DNA of 64,000 nt from Bacillota bacterium (GCA_023387655.1 JAEWHR010000020.1:10278-74277), one strand, 5' to 3'; counted from the first letter of the stretch, positions 35,443 to 43,486 are shown. Translations and numbers: made by a program. The notes: generated by a model from the letters alone, not told the origin.

Positions 35443-37122
35443 CTATATCATGCTAAGATATTCTTCTTTATAATTTTCATATACGATATAGGCATCCATC
35501 ATAGATGCCACACCATCAATACGTTTAGTTGCTTTCGATGTCTTTACCAATGCCCAGTTGTCATTCCTATCAATGTTTACCTTTGCATTTGTAAGACACC
35601 ATCTAAGGATAGGATTGTTGTCGTAATTTACTTTTTTGGCTTTTAGTTCCGATTCCATAGCTTTCAATGGACTAGAAAAGGTTTTAGGGCCTTGAATAAC
35701 TGGCAGTGAACTTTCCTTCCCTACTAACGCATCCAACTCATCAACAATATACTTAGCATTCCATGAATCATAACCCGCCTTATAGAAATAAATATCATCT
35801 TTTTCTCTTACTTCATCCAACCATTCAAATATATCGTGGTAGTCGATTCGATTACCTTCACATATTCTAATCCAGTCTTGCTCTAACCAAATATCATAAG
35901 GTACTTGATCGGTTTTAATATGCTCGTCCAATCTGTCAGCAGGCAACCAGTACATTTGCTTAATATAGATAGTTTCATCTCCTGCCACTCTAAACAACAC
36001 CGTGGCACAAGTTAAATCTGTCGTATCGGATAAGTCAAGTCCAATTATTCCATATCTAGGCTTTAATGTTTTAATATCGTATGTGGATTCATTTACGATT
36101 GTTTCATAGCTTAGCCATACTTGTTCAGATGTTTCCCTGATATTAAACTCTTTACAAAGCAAATTCTTAACTAGTTTAGGATTTTCTTTTGCTCTTTTAA
36201 CTTTTTCTTGCAAGTCACTAAGTTTCTTGATGGTTCCTAACCCTGGATTGGCTTTATACCAACATGACTCTGTTTTCCACTCGTCACGTTTATCTAATTC
36301 ATAGATGAAACCGATTCTACGCTCGTCTATCTCAATATTATCTTTGTAGCCTTGGATAATCTTTTCGTATTCTTCGTACTTTTCATCGTAAATATCTTCT
36401 CGGATAACTCCTGCTGTCGTTGTTATTAGGCATAACGGTTGATCTCGTGCACTCATGCCATCTGCCATGATGTTATACAAGGCTCGCCCATTCTTCCACT
36501 GTTGCAACTCGTCCATTAAAACACAATGAACATTTAACCCGTCCAGTGTATCTGCATCAGATGAAAGATACTTAAACTCTCCAAAGTTACTAGCACAATA
36601 TAAGCTAGATACTAAGGGCTTAACCCTTTTTCGTAATGTTGGAGATTGCAGAACCATTTGTTTAGCAGGAAGCCATATTTTCTTAGCTTGGTCTTTCTTT
36701 GTTGCTACAGAATAAACCTCTGGGCCTGCTTCACCGTCTGCTGATAACATATAGTTGCCTACTAGAGATGCAATCAAAGACTTACCGTTCTTTTTACCGA
36801 TAATCAAACAGGCTTCTTGATATTGCCTATTACCGTCTTCATCAATAAAACCGAATATTGTACCGAGAAACGCTTTTTCCCATAATTCCAATTCGACAAG
36901 TTGAAAACCTTTTTTCCCTTGTGATAATCTACAGTAATTCTCTGAAAACTCAAAGAAGTGATTTGCCCTAGCGGAAGAATAAAAATACTTATCTGGATTC
37001 TCGATTTTCCATGCTAAAAATCTATAAGTCTCGTATATCTTATTTGATACGATAACTTCTTTTCTTTCAATCTTCCCCCAGTAATCTAGGATAGGATTAT
37101 AAGACAACGGATACTTAATCAC
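35443..37122 (-). CDS. terminase large subunit
   Basis: This DNA-packaging motor has 559 residues. The ATPase has Walker A GKKNGKS (about 108-114) and Walker B VLMDELQQW (about 202-210). The nuclease part begins GIIGLDLSDTTDLT, with the first metal-binding Asp. The pattern is that of YonF/phi-type terminases of Firmicutes. It overlaps the small subunit by 4 bases (ATGA). Confidence 0.94.
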   Translation of the reverse strand: MIKYPLSYNPILDYWGKIERKEVIVSNKIYETYRFLAWKIENPDKYFYSSARANHFFEFSENYCRLSQGKKGFQLVELELWEKAFLGTIFGFIDEDGNRQYQEACLIIGKKNGKSLIASLVGNYMLSADGEAGPEVYSVATKKDQAKKIWLPAKQMVLQSPTLRKRVKPLVSSLYCASNFGEFKYLSSDADTLDGLNVHCVLMDELQQWKNGRALYNIMADGMSARDQPLCLITTTAGVIREDIYDEKYEEYEKIIQGYKDNIEIDERRIGFIYELDKRDEWKTESCWYKANPGLGTIKKLSDLQEKVKRAKENPKLVKNLLCKEFNIRETSEQVWLSYETIVNESTYDIKTLKPRYGIIGLDLSDTTDLTCATVLFRVAGDETIYIKQMYWLPADRLDEHIKTDQVPYDIWLEQDWIRICEGNRIDYHDIFEWLDEVREKDDIYFYKAGYDSWNAKYIVDELDALVGKESSLPVIQGPKTFSSPLKAMESELKAKKVNYDNNPILRWCLTNAKVNIDRNDNWALVKTSKATKRIDGVASMMDAYIVYENYKEEYLSMI

Positions 37123-37496
37123 ATTAGATCACTCCGTTTCATCACGAAATCATCAAACCCATCATCCTTTGGCTCTGGTTCATATTTTGGCACCAAGTCG
37201 GATAATTGCTTAATGATGCTCTGATAGTTTTTGTTCATTGTGTTGTATAATCTGATTACTGGCCTTTCCCTTTCATATGGATCCGTTTTCTCTGATTGAG
37301 TGAACATTTCAAAATAACCATTTTCGTCAATGTCCCTTTCCCAGTCTTCTAGGGTAATTCTCATGTAGGCAGCCCTTTGCATCAGCCCATCAATGATTGC
37401 CTTGTTATCTGCGTCTATGTTTTTATAAATCTTTCTAAGTCGCTTTTCTTCGCCCATAATTCTGCTATCTTTTGTTTTCTCTTTCTTAGTTGCCAC
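37119..37496 (-). CDS. terminase small subunit (P27-like)
   Basis: The GTG at 37496 has AGAGG 8 bases ahead and gives 125 residues starting ATKKEKTKD; a GTG three codons earlier is too close to the site. The helical protein (LRKIYKNIDADNKAIIDGLMQRAAYM ... NKNYQSIIKQL) should recognise the packaging site and recruit the large subunit. Confidence 0.82.
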   Translation of the reverse strand: MATKKEKTKDSRIMGEEKRLRKIYKNIDADNKAIIDGLMQRAAYMRITLEDWERDIDENGYFEMFTQSEKTDPYERERPVIRLYNTMNKNYQSIIKQLSDLVPKYEPEPKDDGFDDFVMKRSDLM

Positions 37497-37575
37497 AAAT
37501 ATCACCTCTTTTCCTGGGGTAGGGGGGTCATGCGTGTGACCTGTGTATTACATCCACCTTCACACTCGGTTACTT

Positions 37576-37902
37576 TTATTCCTCTTCATCATTTTCTGAT
37601 AGGGGGAGTGGTTGAATCATCCCATTGCTATCAAAATAATATCTTTCTTCTTGCTCACCGAATGTCTTAGTGTTGTGACAAGGCAAGCATAGATACTGTA
37701 GATTACTCCACGATAGAGTTATCTCTGTGTCGTTTATATTCTCTGGTGACAACTCAATAATATGGTCAACGATGTATCCAGTTCTATCCTTACACTTCTG
37801 ACACATGCCACCATCTATGCTTTGTCTATGTGCTATGAATGACTTGCGCACCTTTCTCCACATTGGACTATCATAGAATTTTCTACTAAATTCCCTTGCC
37901 AT
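37576..37902 (-). CDS. HNH endonuclease
   Basis: The 108-residue protein has the HNH core: CQKCKDRTGYIVDHIIEL, then WSNLQYLCLPCHNTKT, with CxxC pairs binding zinc and H-N-H catalytic residues. Such genes beside terminases assist cos-site cutting in HK97-type phages. Confidence 0.9.
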   Translation of the reverse strand: MAREFSRKFYDSPMWRKVRKSFIAHRQSIDGGMCQKCKDRTGYIVDHIIELSPENINDTEITLSWSNLQYLCLPCHNTKTFGEQEERYYFDSNGMIQPLPLSENDEEE

Positions 37903-38059
37903 ACTTCACCTTACAATCCTTATCCGGCACCTTTCCAAATGTTACGCTTCCACTTGTTCCCCTAATCTTTATCTGCTCACCACAATCTCTTGTGTATGTA
38001 GGCTTAAGAGGACACTGTGAGCAATCTTTAATTTTATTGTCTGTTATAACCTTTAACAT
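37886..38059 (-). CDS. small cysteine-containing phage protein
   Basis: The 57-residue frame starts MLKVITDNKIKDCSQCPLKPT, with GGAGG 10 bases ahead, and contains CSQC and two further cysteines, perhaps one metal site. It overlaps the start of the HNH gene by 17 bases. Function unknown. Confidence 0.55.
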   Translation of the reverse strand: MLKVITDNKIKDCSQCPLKPTYTRDCGEQIKIRGTSGSVTFGKVPDKDCKVKYGKGI

Positions 38060-38076
38060 CCTTATTAACCTCCTAA

Positions 38077-38147
38077 TCGGAATGGTCGGATTCGAACCGA
38101 CAACTAGCTGTATACAACAGGTACTCTAACCATTGAGTTACATTCCA
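38077..38147 (-). tRNA. tRNA-like gene of the prophage (possibly Tyr, GUA)
   Basis: The minus strand folds into an acceptor stem (TGGAATG with CATTCCG), a 4-bp D stem around AATGGTTA, and a perfect T arm GTCGG-TTCGAAT-CCGAC. The anticodon arm is poor: ACCTG-TTGTATA-CAGCT has one mismatch, lacks the base 26 spacer and gives GTA as anticodon. No CCA is encoded. It could be a degenerate or unusual phage tRNA placed between terminase and early genes. Confidence 0.5.
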
Positions 38148-38151
38148 TTAA

Positions 38152-38189
38152 AAAAGCTGATGAACTCATTACACGAGACATCAGCTTTT
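38152..38189 (-). terminator. terminator ahead of the tRNA-like gene
   Basis: AAAAGCTGATG (38152-38162) and CATCAGCTTTT (38179-38189) are perfect 11-bp arms with T residues on the minus-strand side. It separates the early/middle block from the packaging block. Confidence 0.7.
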
Positions 38190-38233
38190 CTTTATAATTT
38201 AATTATATTATTTTTGTATGGTCATATTTACGC

Positions 38234-38434
38234 CTACACCACTTGTAAATATATTGGGGTTATATTTATCTTAATATCTTTAGATGATGTAGGCTTACGT
38301 TTGACTTTACACCTTGACTTCCATGTGTTGTGGCCAACCTCTTGCCTAACCAACGAGCGAGTGCTTTTATCTATTATATTAACTATCCACTCACTTACAT
38401 GGAATACAATTATTTCATTTATAGCAATAATCAT
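38234..38434 (-). CDS. small phage protein of unknown function
   Basis: From the ATG at 38434, preceded by AAGGTGG, the product is 66 residues: a hydrophobic start (MIIAINEIIVFHVSEWIVNII) and a basic second half. It lies between the lone recombinase and the tRNA-like gene. The call as a real gene is tentative. Confidence 0.45.
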   Translation of the reverse strand: MIIAINEIIVFHVSEWIVNIIDKSTRSLVRQEVGHNTWKSRCKVKRKPTSSKDIKINITPIYLQVV

Positions 38435-38532
38435 GACATCCACCTTTCTAATATAAAGAACGCCCACAGAACGGAGGTTGATTCTGTGAGCGTTACTATT
38501 TTATATCATGATACTATAATATCATACCTGAA

Positions 38533-38555
38533 TGTTCCATTGTGTTCCATCTTTA
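38533..38555. repeat. direct repeat, left copy, flanking a recombinase gene
   Basis: A 23-bp sequence made of TGTTCCAT twice (2-base spacer) then CTTTA is repeated exactly at 39560-39582. The shared AATATCATA lies just before each copy. This copy covers the recombinase stop codon. Confidence 0.8.
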
Positions 38556-39440
38556 CGTAAACTTTATATTTTCAATTTCTTTTCTTTTTTCTTCGTCTGA
38601 TGTCCTGGTATATATTCTTGTTGTCTCTAACGAATTATGACCCAGGATGTCTGCTAACCCTGTAATATTATCTGTATATTCTTTTAGATACATTTTTGCA
38701 AACAAATGCCTAAAGCTGTGAGCATGGACCTTTGTCTTTTTAACCCTTGCTTTTCCTGCAATCTTTTTCATATTGCGCCATATGGTTGATTGGTTAATCA
38801 TCTTCCCTTTTGATTGCCCCTTGAAGATATAGCTTGATCTTATTCCGTTCTCTCTACAGTATTTTCTAAGCTCTCTTATCAAGTCTTGCCTAATTACTAT
38901 TACTCGTTCTTTCCCCTTGTTTTTCACATCTATATAGTTTGTCTTTAAATTCTCAACTGTAAAGTATTCCAGTTCCCCAATCCGTATTCCTGTCATTGTT
39001 AATATCTTAATAATATAATAGATGTCCATGCGATTATACTTTTTCGCAAATCTTAGTAGTCTTTTATAATCTGCAACAGTTAACATTTCATTTAAGCTTG
39101 ATTTTCTTTGTTGCTTAATCTGCTTAACTGTACATTCTTTTAAGCCAATCCATTTTAAAAACTTGTTAACCGTTACTATGTAGTTGTTTATCGTTGCTGT
39201 TTTAAAGTTCATATCAATTAAATATTGCTTAAATTCAAGTACTCTATCCTTACATACTTCAGAATCACCAATTTTCATAATAAATTGTTCAATGTTTCTC
39301 TTGTATTTTGTTAAAGTGTTTTTGGATTTTTCCTCATATCTCATTTCAATTAAGAACTCTTTTAATGAATTCTCTAGCTCGATTTTGCTCAGTTTATTCT
39401 CTCCTTTCTTGCGCAATATAACCTTAATATTATATTGCAC
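38553..39440 (-). CDS. tyrosine recombinase flanked by direct repeats
   Basis: The 295-residue frame has a SAM-like core-binding domain (about 20-105) and a catalytic domain with TGIRIGE (Arg), HSFRH (His-x-x-Arg-His), LGHNSLETTRIYTR (His and Tyr). All active-site residues appear present. The start is uncertain. A GTG at 39440 opens the frame, but AAAGGAGA lies 7 bases before a CTG at 39392, which would give a protein starting SKIELENSL. The gene sits mid-prophage, far from the ends, between exact 23-bp repeats, so it may be an independent insertion rather than the phage integrase. Confidence 0.85.
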   Translation of the reverse strand: MQYNIKVILRKKGENKLSKIELENSLKEFLIEMRYEEKSKNTLTKYKRNIEQFIMKIGDSEVCKDRVLEFKQYLIDMNFKTATINNYIVTVNKFLKWIGLKECTVKQIKQQRKSSLNEMLTVADYKRLLRFAKKYNRMDIYYIIKILTMTGIRIGELEYFTVENLKTNYIDVKNKGKERVIVIRQDLIRELRKYCRENGIRSSYIFKGQSKGKMINQSTIWRNMKKIAGKARVKKTKVHAHSFRHLFAKMYLKEYTDNITGLADILGHNSLETTRIYTRTSDEEKRKEIENIKFT

Positions 39441-39559
39441 TTAATCATTATTGGTTTTCGTTATGATTTACTAGCGTTATAACTATTTTTACAGTCAAAA
39501 TACTTTTTCGGAAAATCGACTACTTTTTTCTTTACATTTTACATAATATCATAATCGTC

Positions 39560-39582
39560 TGTTCCATTGTGTTCCATCTTTA
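39560..39582. repeat. direct repeat, right copy, flanking a recombinase gene
   Basis: Identical to 38533-38555 over 23 bp, 1027 bp apart. It lies about 120 bases before the GTG that opens the recombinase frame. Confidence 0.8.
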
Positions 39583-39592
39583 ATATTTAAAA

Positions 39593-39614
39593 AAGGCACC
39601 CTTATGGATGCCTT
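39593..39614. terminator. hairpin terminator
   Basis: AAGGCACCC and GGATGCCTT form a short stem with one G-T pair; A residues before and T residues after allow use in either direction. Confidence 0.55.
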
Positions 39615-39715
39615 GATTTTATTACTTTTTTTCTCTGTTTTATATCGAATAAGGAGATAAATTTGTGATATGTATATCCTTATGGCGTGCTGCCTTAGTT
39701 TAGACAGATTGGTTA

Positions 39716-39732
39716 ATAGTTACTATATAGCT
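39716..39732. repeat. direct repeat around a small gene, left copy
   Basis: ATAGTTACTATATAGCT is repeated exactly at 40001-40017, and similarity continues for about 14 more bases (GAGTTA in both). It contains the palindrome CTATATAG. Confidence 0.6.
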
Positions 39733-39746
39733 ACTCTTTTGAGTTA

Positions 39747-39974
39747 CTATCTGGATACTTGTGAATGTGCTTTGACAAATCTACAATATTGCTTATTTGT
39801 GTCTTTTCTCTTTTCTTCTATAGTTTTTTTAACAATCTCTGGTATTGATAAATAGCTGTAGATTTCTTGTTTAGTCATAATGTGTGTGATGTCATCATTT
39901 TGTCCTAAGTCTACTCCTATAAAAGAGTTTTCTATTAATCTTTTAAATCTTTTCTTTCTTTTTCGTTTGTTCAC
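39747..39974 (-). CDS. small basic phage protein
   Basis: The 75-residue frame opens with GTG and a very basic stretch (MNKRKRKKRFKRLIENSF) before an acidic middle. GAGG lies about 11 bases ahead. The product might bind nucleic acid. It stands between two copies of a 17-bp direct repeat. Confidence 0.5.
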   Translation of the reverse strand: MNKRKRKKRFKRLIENSFIGVDLGQNDDITHIMTKQEIYSYLSIPEIVKKTIEEKRKDTNKQYCRFVKAHSQVSR

Positions 39975-40000
39975 TCGATCACCATCCTCTCTAAATGTTC

Positions 40001-40017
40001 ATAGTTACTATATAGCT
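40001..40017. repeat. direct repeat around a small gene, right copy
   Basis: Same 17 bases as 39716-39732. Here it lies between the small basic gene (leftward) and a rightward gene, in a probable divergent promoter zone. Confidence 0.6.
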
Positions 40018-40079
40018 GTCACTTCGAGTTATTCATTTATAATAATTATTGTGGTATACTAACACTGGAGGTGCCAAGT

Positions 40080-40382
40080 ATGCCATTTTATCAACAACCT
40101 AAAAGTTTTAAAATTGATATTGATTATGATAATTACCAAGCTGTCGCTGTGTTTGCTTATACGGATATGGAAGGGAATTCTACACCGCTCAAAATTAAAA
40201 TCGATTTACCGGACGCTACTCGTGTTACAGCTGCTATCGATGGAGTAAGAACAACTAAGGAATTGCAAGGAAGAACACTTTATAACTGTTTTATAACACT
40301 CCAAGGACGTAGACAGCTGATTGATATTATTTATTACAAGGAACAGGGACTTTGGGTAATGGAGAAAATAAAAAGCTACTAA
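40080..40382 (+). CDS. phage hypothetical protein, divergently transcribed
   Basis: GGAGG lies 8 bases before this ATG; the product is 100 residues, mostly beta strands (MPFYQQPKSFKIDIDYDNYQAVAVFAYTD). A TATACT at about 40055 may be its -10 box. It is one of few rightward genes in the prophage, with its own terminator, so it may be expressed in the lysogen. I do not recognise it. Confidence 0.65.
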   Translation: MPFYQQPKSFKIDIDYDNYQAVAVFAYTDMEGNSTPLKIKIDLPDATRVTAAIDGVRTTKELQGRTLYNCFITLQGRRQLIDIIYYKEQGLWVMEKIKSY

Positions 40383-40401
40383 CCATTAACGATTAGTAGC
40401 T
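40374..40401. terminator. bidirectional terminator
   Basis: AGCTACTAA (40374-40382) and TTAGTAGCT (40393-40401) are perfect arms overlapping the end of the rightward gene, followed by a T-rich tract. It also faces the end of the leftward gene at 40407. Confidence 0.75.
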
Positions 40402-40406
40402 AATTT

Positions 40407-40643
40407 TTATTCTTTATTCCCTTGCTTGGTCCTGAGCTGTATGCCATTGTGTAAGAAGTCCAGTGCATCTCTTATTTTCTGATTACTCATGCTTCTTAGT
40501 TCTTCTTTAGTCATCAAGAGAGCAGCATTTTCTTTTTCATTACTTATCGTTATGCTATACTCTTTTGACTTATCATGATAATCAATATTGTATGTATACC
40601 CGTGTTTCTCACAAAAGTCTTTTAAATAATCATTTAACCCCAT
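40407..40643 (-). CDS. phage hypothetical protein
   Basis: The start MGLNDYLKDFCEKHGYTY has GGAGG 9 bases ahead and gives 78 residues. A helix-rich small protein of the early region; no known motif. Confidence 0.6.
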   Translation of the reverse strand: MGLNDYLKDFCEKHGYTYNIDYHDKSKEYSITISNEKENAALLMTKEELRSMSNQKIRDALDFLHNGIQLRTKQGNKE

Positions 40644-40712
40644 AATTTTACATCCTCCTATAAGGTTATTATCTACTAATCGATATGTAGTTGTCAATGT
40701 ACTGTTGCCTTC

Positions 40713-40967
40713 TTACATATTGAAAACTTCTTTATAAGTTTTCTCTGTTTCTACATAGCTCATATTTTTTATATGATTAATCAATGATTCATCTTTGCAA
40801 TAAACCAATAACTCTGATTTCATATCAATCATATGTTCAATAAAGTCTTTTCTAAGAAATCCGACACATGAATCTGTCATGTATGTACTGTCATTTCCTA
40901 ATTCATCAAGCGATTCGCTGCAACATGTATCGCTGTAATACCAATTACAGTTTTTGCATTTATCCAT
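40713..40967 (-). CDS. cysteine-rich phage hypothetical protein
   Basis: The 84 residues begin MDKCKNCNWYYSDTCC and include another Cys in DSCVGF, suggesting a zinc-bound N-terminal knuckle followed by helices. GGAGG precedes the ATG. Function unknown. Confidence 0.6.
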   Translation of the reverse strand: MDKCKNCNWYYSDTCCSESLDELGNDSTYMTDSCVGFLRKDFIEHMIDMKSELLVYCKDESLINHIKNMSYVETEKTYKEVFNM

Positions 40968-40989
40968 ATATTCTCCTCCTAATTTTAGT

Positions 40990-41259
40990 TTAATTAAGCT
41001 CGTTTATCATTTCAGTTAATTCTCTGTAATAGTTAATTTCACTTTCAAAATGATCTTCTAATCTATCTTTCAGTTCTTGTTTTGCTTCTTCTTCTGTTTC
41101 TGCATCCAAAAAATCCATGCTTCCATCAATTACAGATTGCCAACCAATTTCGCTTCCACAATAAACTATACTCCCAACCAGAAGATTTCCATAATATGCT
41201 TTTAAGTTTATTTGCTTTTCCCAATCATTTTGACCTGGTGTTGCTTCTTCCCATTCCAT
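40990..41259 (-). CDS. phage hypothetical protein
   Basis: An acidic 89-residue protein. The motif YYGNLLVGSIVYCGSEIGWQSVIDGSMDFLDAETEEEAKQEL looks like small phage proteins that carry a beta sheet plus helix (the DUF1653-like or membrane-proximal type cannot be decided). GGAGGGAATGCT precedes the ATG. Confidence 0.6.
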   Translation of the reverse strand: MEWEEATPGQNDWEKQINLKAYYGNLLVGSIVYCGSEIGWQSVIDGSMDFLDAETEEEAKQELKDRLEDHFESEINYYRELTEMINELN

Positions 41260-41280
41260 AGCATTCCCTCCATTAACTTT

Positions 41281-41499
41281 CTAGTTTACTGGTCTTTTTA
41301 ATCTCCATTTTGACCATATTCTTTTTTCATACCATTCGGGAGAATTGCCACTCCATGATGCAAATACTCTCTCATTTTCTTCATCTATTTGATTAATTAC
41401 TACACTCCATGACTGCCATCTTACATTGAACCGATGTAACCCTTTTGCTTCTCTAACATCGTACACCAACATCCCTACTTTTAACTTCTTTAAAACCAT
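41281..41499 (-). CDS. phage hypothetical protein
   Basis: The 72-residue, tryptophan-rich protein (FNVRWQSWSVVINQIDEENERVFASWSGN) looks like a small beta barrel. GGAGGAATCGGC precedes the ATG. Function unknown. Confidence 0.6.
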   Translation of the reverse strand: MVLKKLKVGMLVYDVREAKGLHRFNVRWQSWSVVINQIDEENERVFASWSGNSPEWYEKRIWSKWRLKRPVN

Positions 41500-41512
41500 G
41501 CCGATTCCTCCA

Positions 41513-41653
41513 CTAAATATTAATCATATAACCAACAACAAAGCTGTATCTCCCTAGGCCAATCGACAAATATGTAGAACCAACTTCCGTATTTCTTATC
41601 GATAATACTATTCCAAATCCTAAGTGTTTTCTTTTATCCCACTTTACAAACAT
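41513..41653 (-). CDS. very small phage protein
   Basis: A 46-residue frame (MFVKWDKRKHLGFGIVLSIRN) with GGTGGAG 5-6 bases before its ATG, filling the gap between two early genes. No known motif. Confidence 0.45.
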   Translation of the reverse strand: MFVKWDKRKHLGFGIVLSIRNTEVGSTYLSIGLGRYSFVVGYMINI

Positions 41654-41681
41654 TCAATCTCCACCTTTCATAAATTTTAGT

Positions 41682-41990
41682 TTAATCGTCTGAGCCATAT
41701 TTGATTAGCCCACCATCTTTTGTTTCTGTATCTCCCTCTAATGCACGTTCAAACAGTTTTGTAAATGGTTCACCCCAATACGGTTCTCCTGTTTCCTGGT
41801 CTGATTCTGCTTCAAGCATTTTTGCAATCCATTCTGCGAATTCTTGCGATTTCCCTCTCATTACCTTTGATTCATCGTAATTATCCGGATTATTTTCAAA
41901 CAAGTATTTCAAATCCTTGATACTAATTTCCATTTTTAGTTTTTTGTCATCAACTTCGATTTTCATAACACTTTTTGTGCTTTTATACAT
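41682..41990 (-). CDS. phage hypothetical protein
   Basis: From the ATG at 41990, with GGAGG 10 bases ahead, the product is 102 residues, acidic and alpha/beta, ending KYGSDD. A TTG three codons earlier lies too close to the site. No known function. Confidence 0.6.
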   Translation of the reverse strand: MYKSTKSVMKIEVDDKKLKMEISIKDLKYLFENNPDNYDESKVMRGKSQEFAEWIAKMLEAESDQETGEPYWGEPFTKLFERALEGDTETKDGGLIKYGSDD

Positions 41991-42020
41991 ATTTCGCAAT
42001 CCTCCTAAATATTAATTTAA

Positions 42021-42284
42021 CTAATCCTTCACTTCTTCCACATCGCCTAGTAATTGACCGCACTCAGGACAATACTTATAATCCTTGCCTGTTACTTCAA
42101 TCCCACAACACATTGTTTCAAATGTATCGTCTTCCAGAAAATGATATACTGTCTTTGGAATCATCTTTTCAAGTGCTCTAATTGCACTTGTAGCTGTTTC
42201 AAGATATATAGGTGGATTAGTTCCGTTATACTCTCCACTGCCTATATACTCTTGCAAATCCTTAATTGCTCCTTGCTCATTCAT
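42021..42284 (-). CDS. phage zinc-ribbon protein, paralogue 1
   Basis: The 87-residue product starts MNEQGAIKDLQEYI. Its C-terminal zinc ribbon has CCG then YCPECGQLLG. It resembles the next protein in layout: an N-terminal helix with AIRALEKMIPK and the same ECGQ end. The start overlaps the end of that gene by 4 bases, so they are translated as a pair. Function unknown; such proteins are frequent in Clostridia phages. Confidence 0.65.
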   Translation of the reverse strand: MNEQGAIKDLQEYIGSGEYNGTNPPIYLETATSAIRALEKMIPKTVYHFLEDDTFETMCCGIEVTGKDYKYCPECGQLLGDVEEVKD

Positions 42285-42574
42285 TTTTCCACGCTCCAAT
42301 CTATTGCCTGTCCGCACTCTAGGCAGTATTTATGAGTACTCAGACTATCTGTGCTGTATATTGCTCCACCACACGCATGACATTCAAAATAGTTTGCATC
42401 ATTGTCGATATATCTTGGTTTCTTTGGCACCTGCTTTTCAAGTGCCTTTATAGCTACCTCTGCTTCTTCACAAAGAAGAGTAATTACCGTTACGTCTTTG
42501 CCTTTGGTGTAATCAACAGCGACCTTCTTGTTTTGCCTATGTATTGTATCAATAGCTCGCTCTAATGCGTCCAT
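42281..42574 (-). CDS. phage zinc-ribbon protein, paralogue 2
   Basis: The 97 residues begin MDALERAIDTIHRQNKK and share AIKALEKQVPKKP plus a C-terminal CHACGG ... YCLECGQ ribbon with the following gene. The two probably arose by tandem duplication. Function unknown. Confidence 0.65.
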   Translation of the reverse strand: MDALERAIDTIHRQNKKVAVDYTKGKDVTVITLLCEEAEVAIKALEKQVPKKPRYIDNDANYFECHACGGAIYSTDSLSTHKYCLECGQAIDWSVEK

Positions 42575-42609
42575 TCACTTACCTCCGTTCTATTTTTCCT
42601 CATAAAAAA

Positions 42610-42639
42610 ACTACCAACTAAATATTGATAGTTGGTAGT
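42610..42639 (-). terminator. terminator of the HEPN-like gene
   Basis: ACTACCAACTA and TAGTTGGTAGT are perfect 11-bp arms; on the minus strand the stem is followed by seven T residues. This is a strong intrinsic terminator directly after the gene at 42653-43486. Confidence 0.85.
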
Positions 42640-42652
42640 AATAGAATAGAAT

Positions 42653-43486
42653 TTATTCATTTTTAACCTTAACACTAGGATGAGACAGTAATTCTTTAAG
42701 AGCCTTAGTTACATTATTAAGCGAATTAGATATTGGCTTCATTTCTAGTTTACCATTTAGAAACTCATTTTTATTTTCAGCAATGATCACTACGGGTTGG
42801 TCGTATTTATACTTATTGTTGAATAACATTACAGCACTTGCCGCCTTATCTATAACTGGTGCTAATAGGTACAGAAACTCGTAGTACAGTAATGTAATAC
42901 AATTATTCACGCTATCTATCATAGATAATATATCAATTTCTTCGTCCAACTTTTGAATTTCATCTTTTACTGTACTCCAAGATTTAAACCTTAGCAATGA
43001 TTTTTTAGAAGCACTGATTTTTATTCCTACATCTGACGCATCTAGCTTAGTCAGAGGAAAATCATAATGTACAATATAATTTCGGAGTCTCTTAAAAAAT
43101 CGGTATTCAAAATATTCATCGTATAATCTACTATCTTCTTTTTTTATATCTTCTTCCTTACCTGAATCTATCTTAATCATTGCTTTTATAACTACATCTA
43201 TAAAAGTATGGAACGATGTCAAGTAATCAAACAAATATTTATTGATGTTTTTCAAAATATTTTCACTTTCAACACCTGACATTTTTGCATTTTGAGAGTT
43301 TGAATTATAATACTTTTTCACAATAATACTATTGCCTATAACCATATCCAATACACGATTAACTTGGGAATAAGTATTAATAAAATCAATTTCATCATAA
43401 AATATGTTAATCTGTTCTTCGGTTGTTTCCTCGAATGAACATATTTTATTTTTAGTAGCATCGAAATTCGCGATATAGTATACCAT
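42653..43486 (-). CDS. HEPN-like protein, possible phage-encoded defence or toxin gene
   Basis: The 277-residue, helix-rich protein contains RNYIVH: R135 followed by a polar N and H140. This is the R-x4-H core of HEPN domains, many of which are RNases in toxin-antitoxin, abortive-infection and CRISPR systems. It is preceded by a helix holding FEYRFFKRL and followed by helices with LYYEFLYLLAP. The gene has its own sigma-A-like promoter and a strong terminator, the mark of a cargo gene expressed in the lysogen. No antitoxin gene is obvious next to it. The HEPN assignment is from one motif and predicted helicity, so it is moderate. Confidence 0.5.
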   Translation of the reverse strand: MVYYIANFDATKNKICSFEETTEEQINIFYDEIDFINTYSQVNRVLDMVIGNSIIVKKYYNSNSQNAKMSGVESENILKNINKYLFDYLTSFHTFIDVVIKAMIKIDSGKEEDIKKEDSRLYDEYFEYRFFKRLRNYIVHYDFPLTKLDASDVGIKISASKKSLLRFKSWSTVKDEIQKLDEEIDILSMIDSVNNCITLLYYEFLYLLAPVIDKAASAVMLFNNKYKYDQPVVIIAENKNEFLNGKLEMKPISNSLNNVTKALKELLSHPSVKVKNE

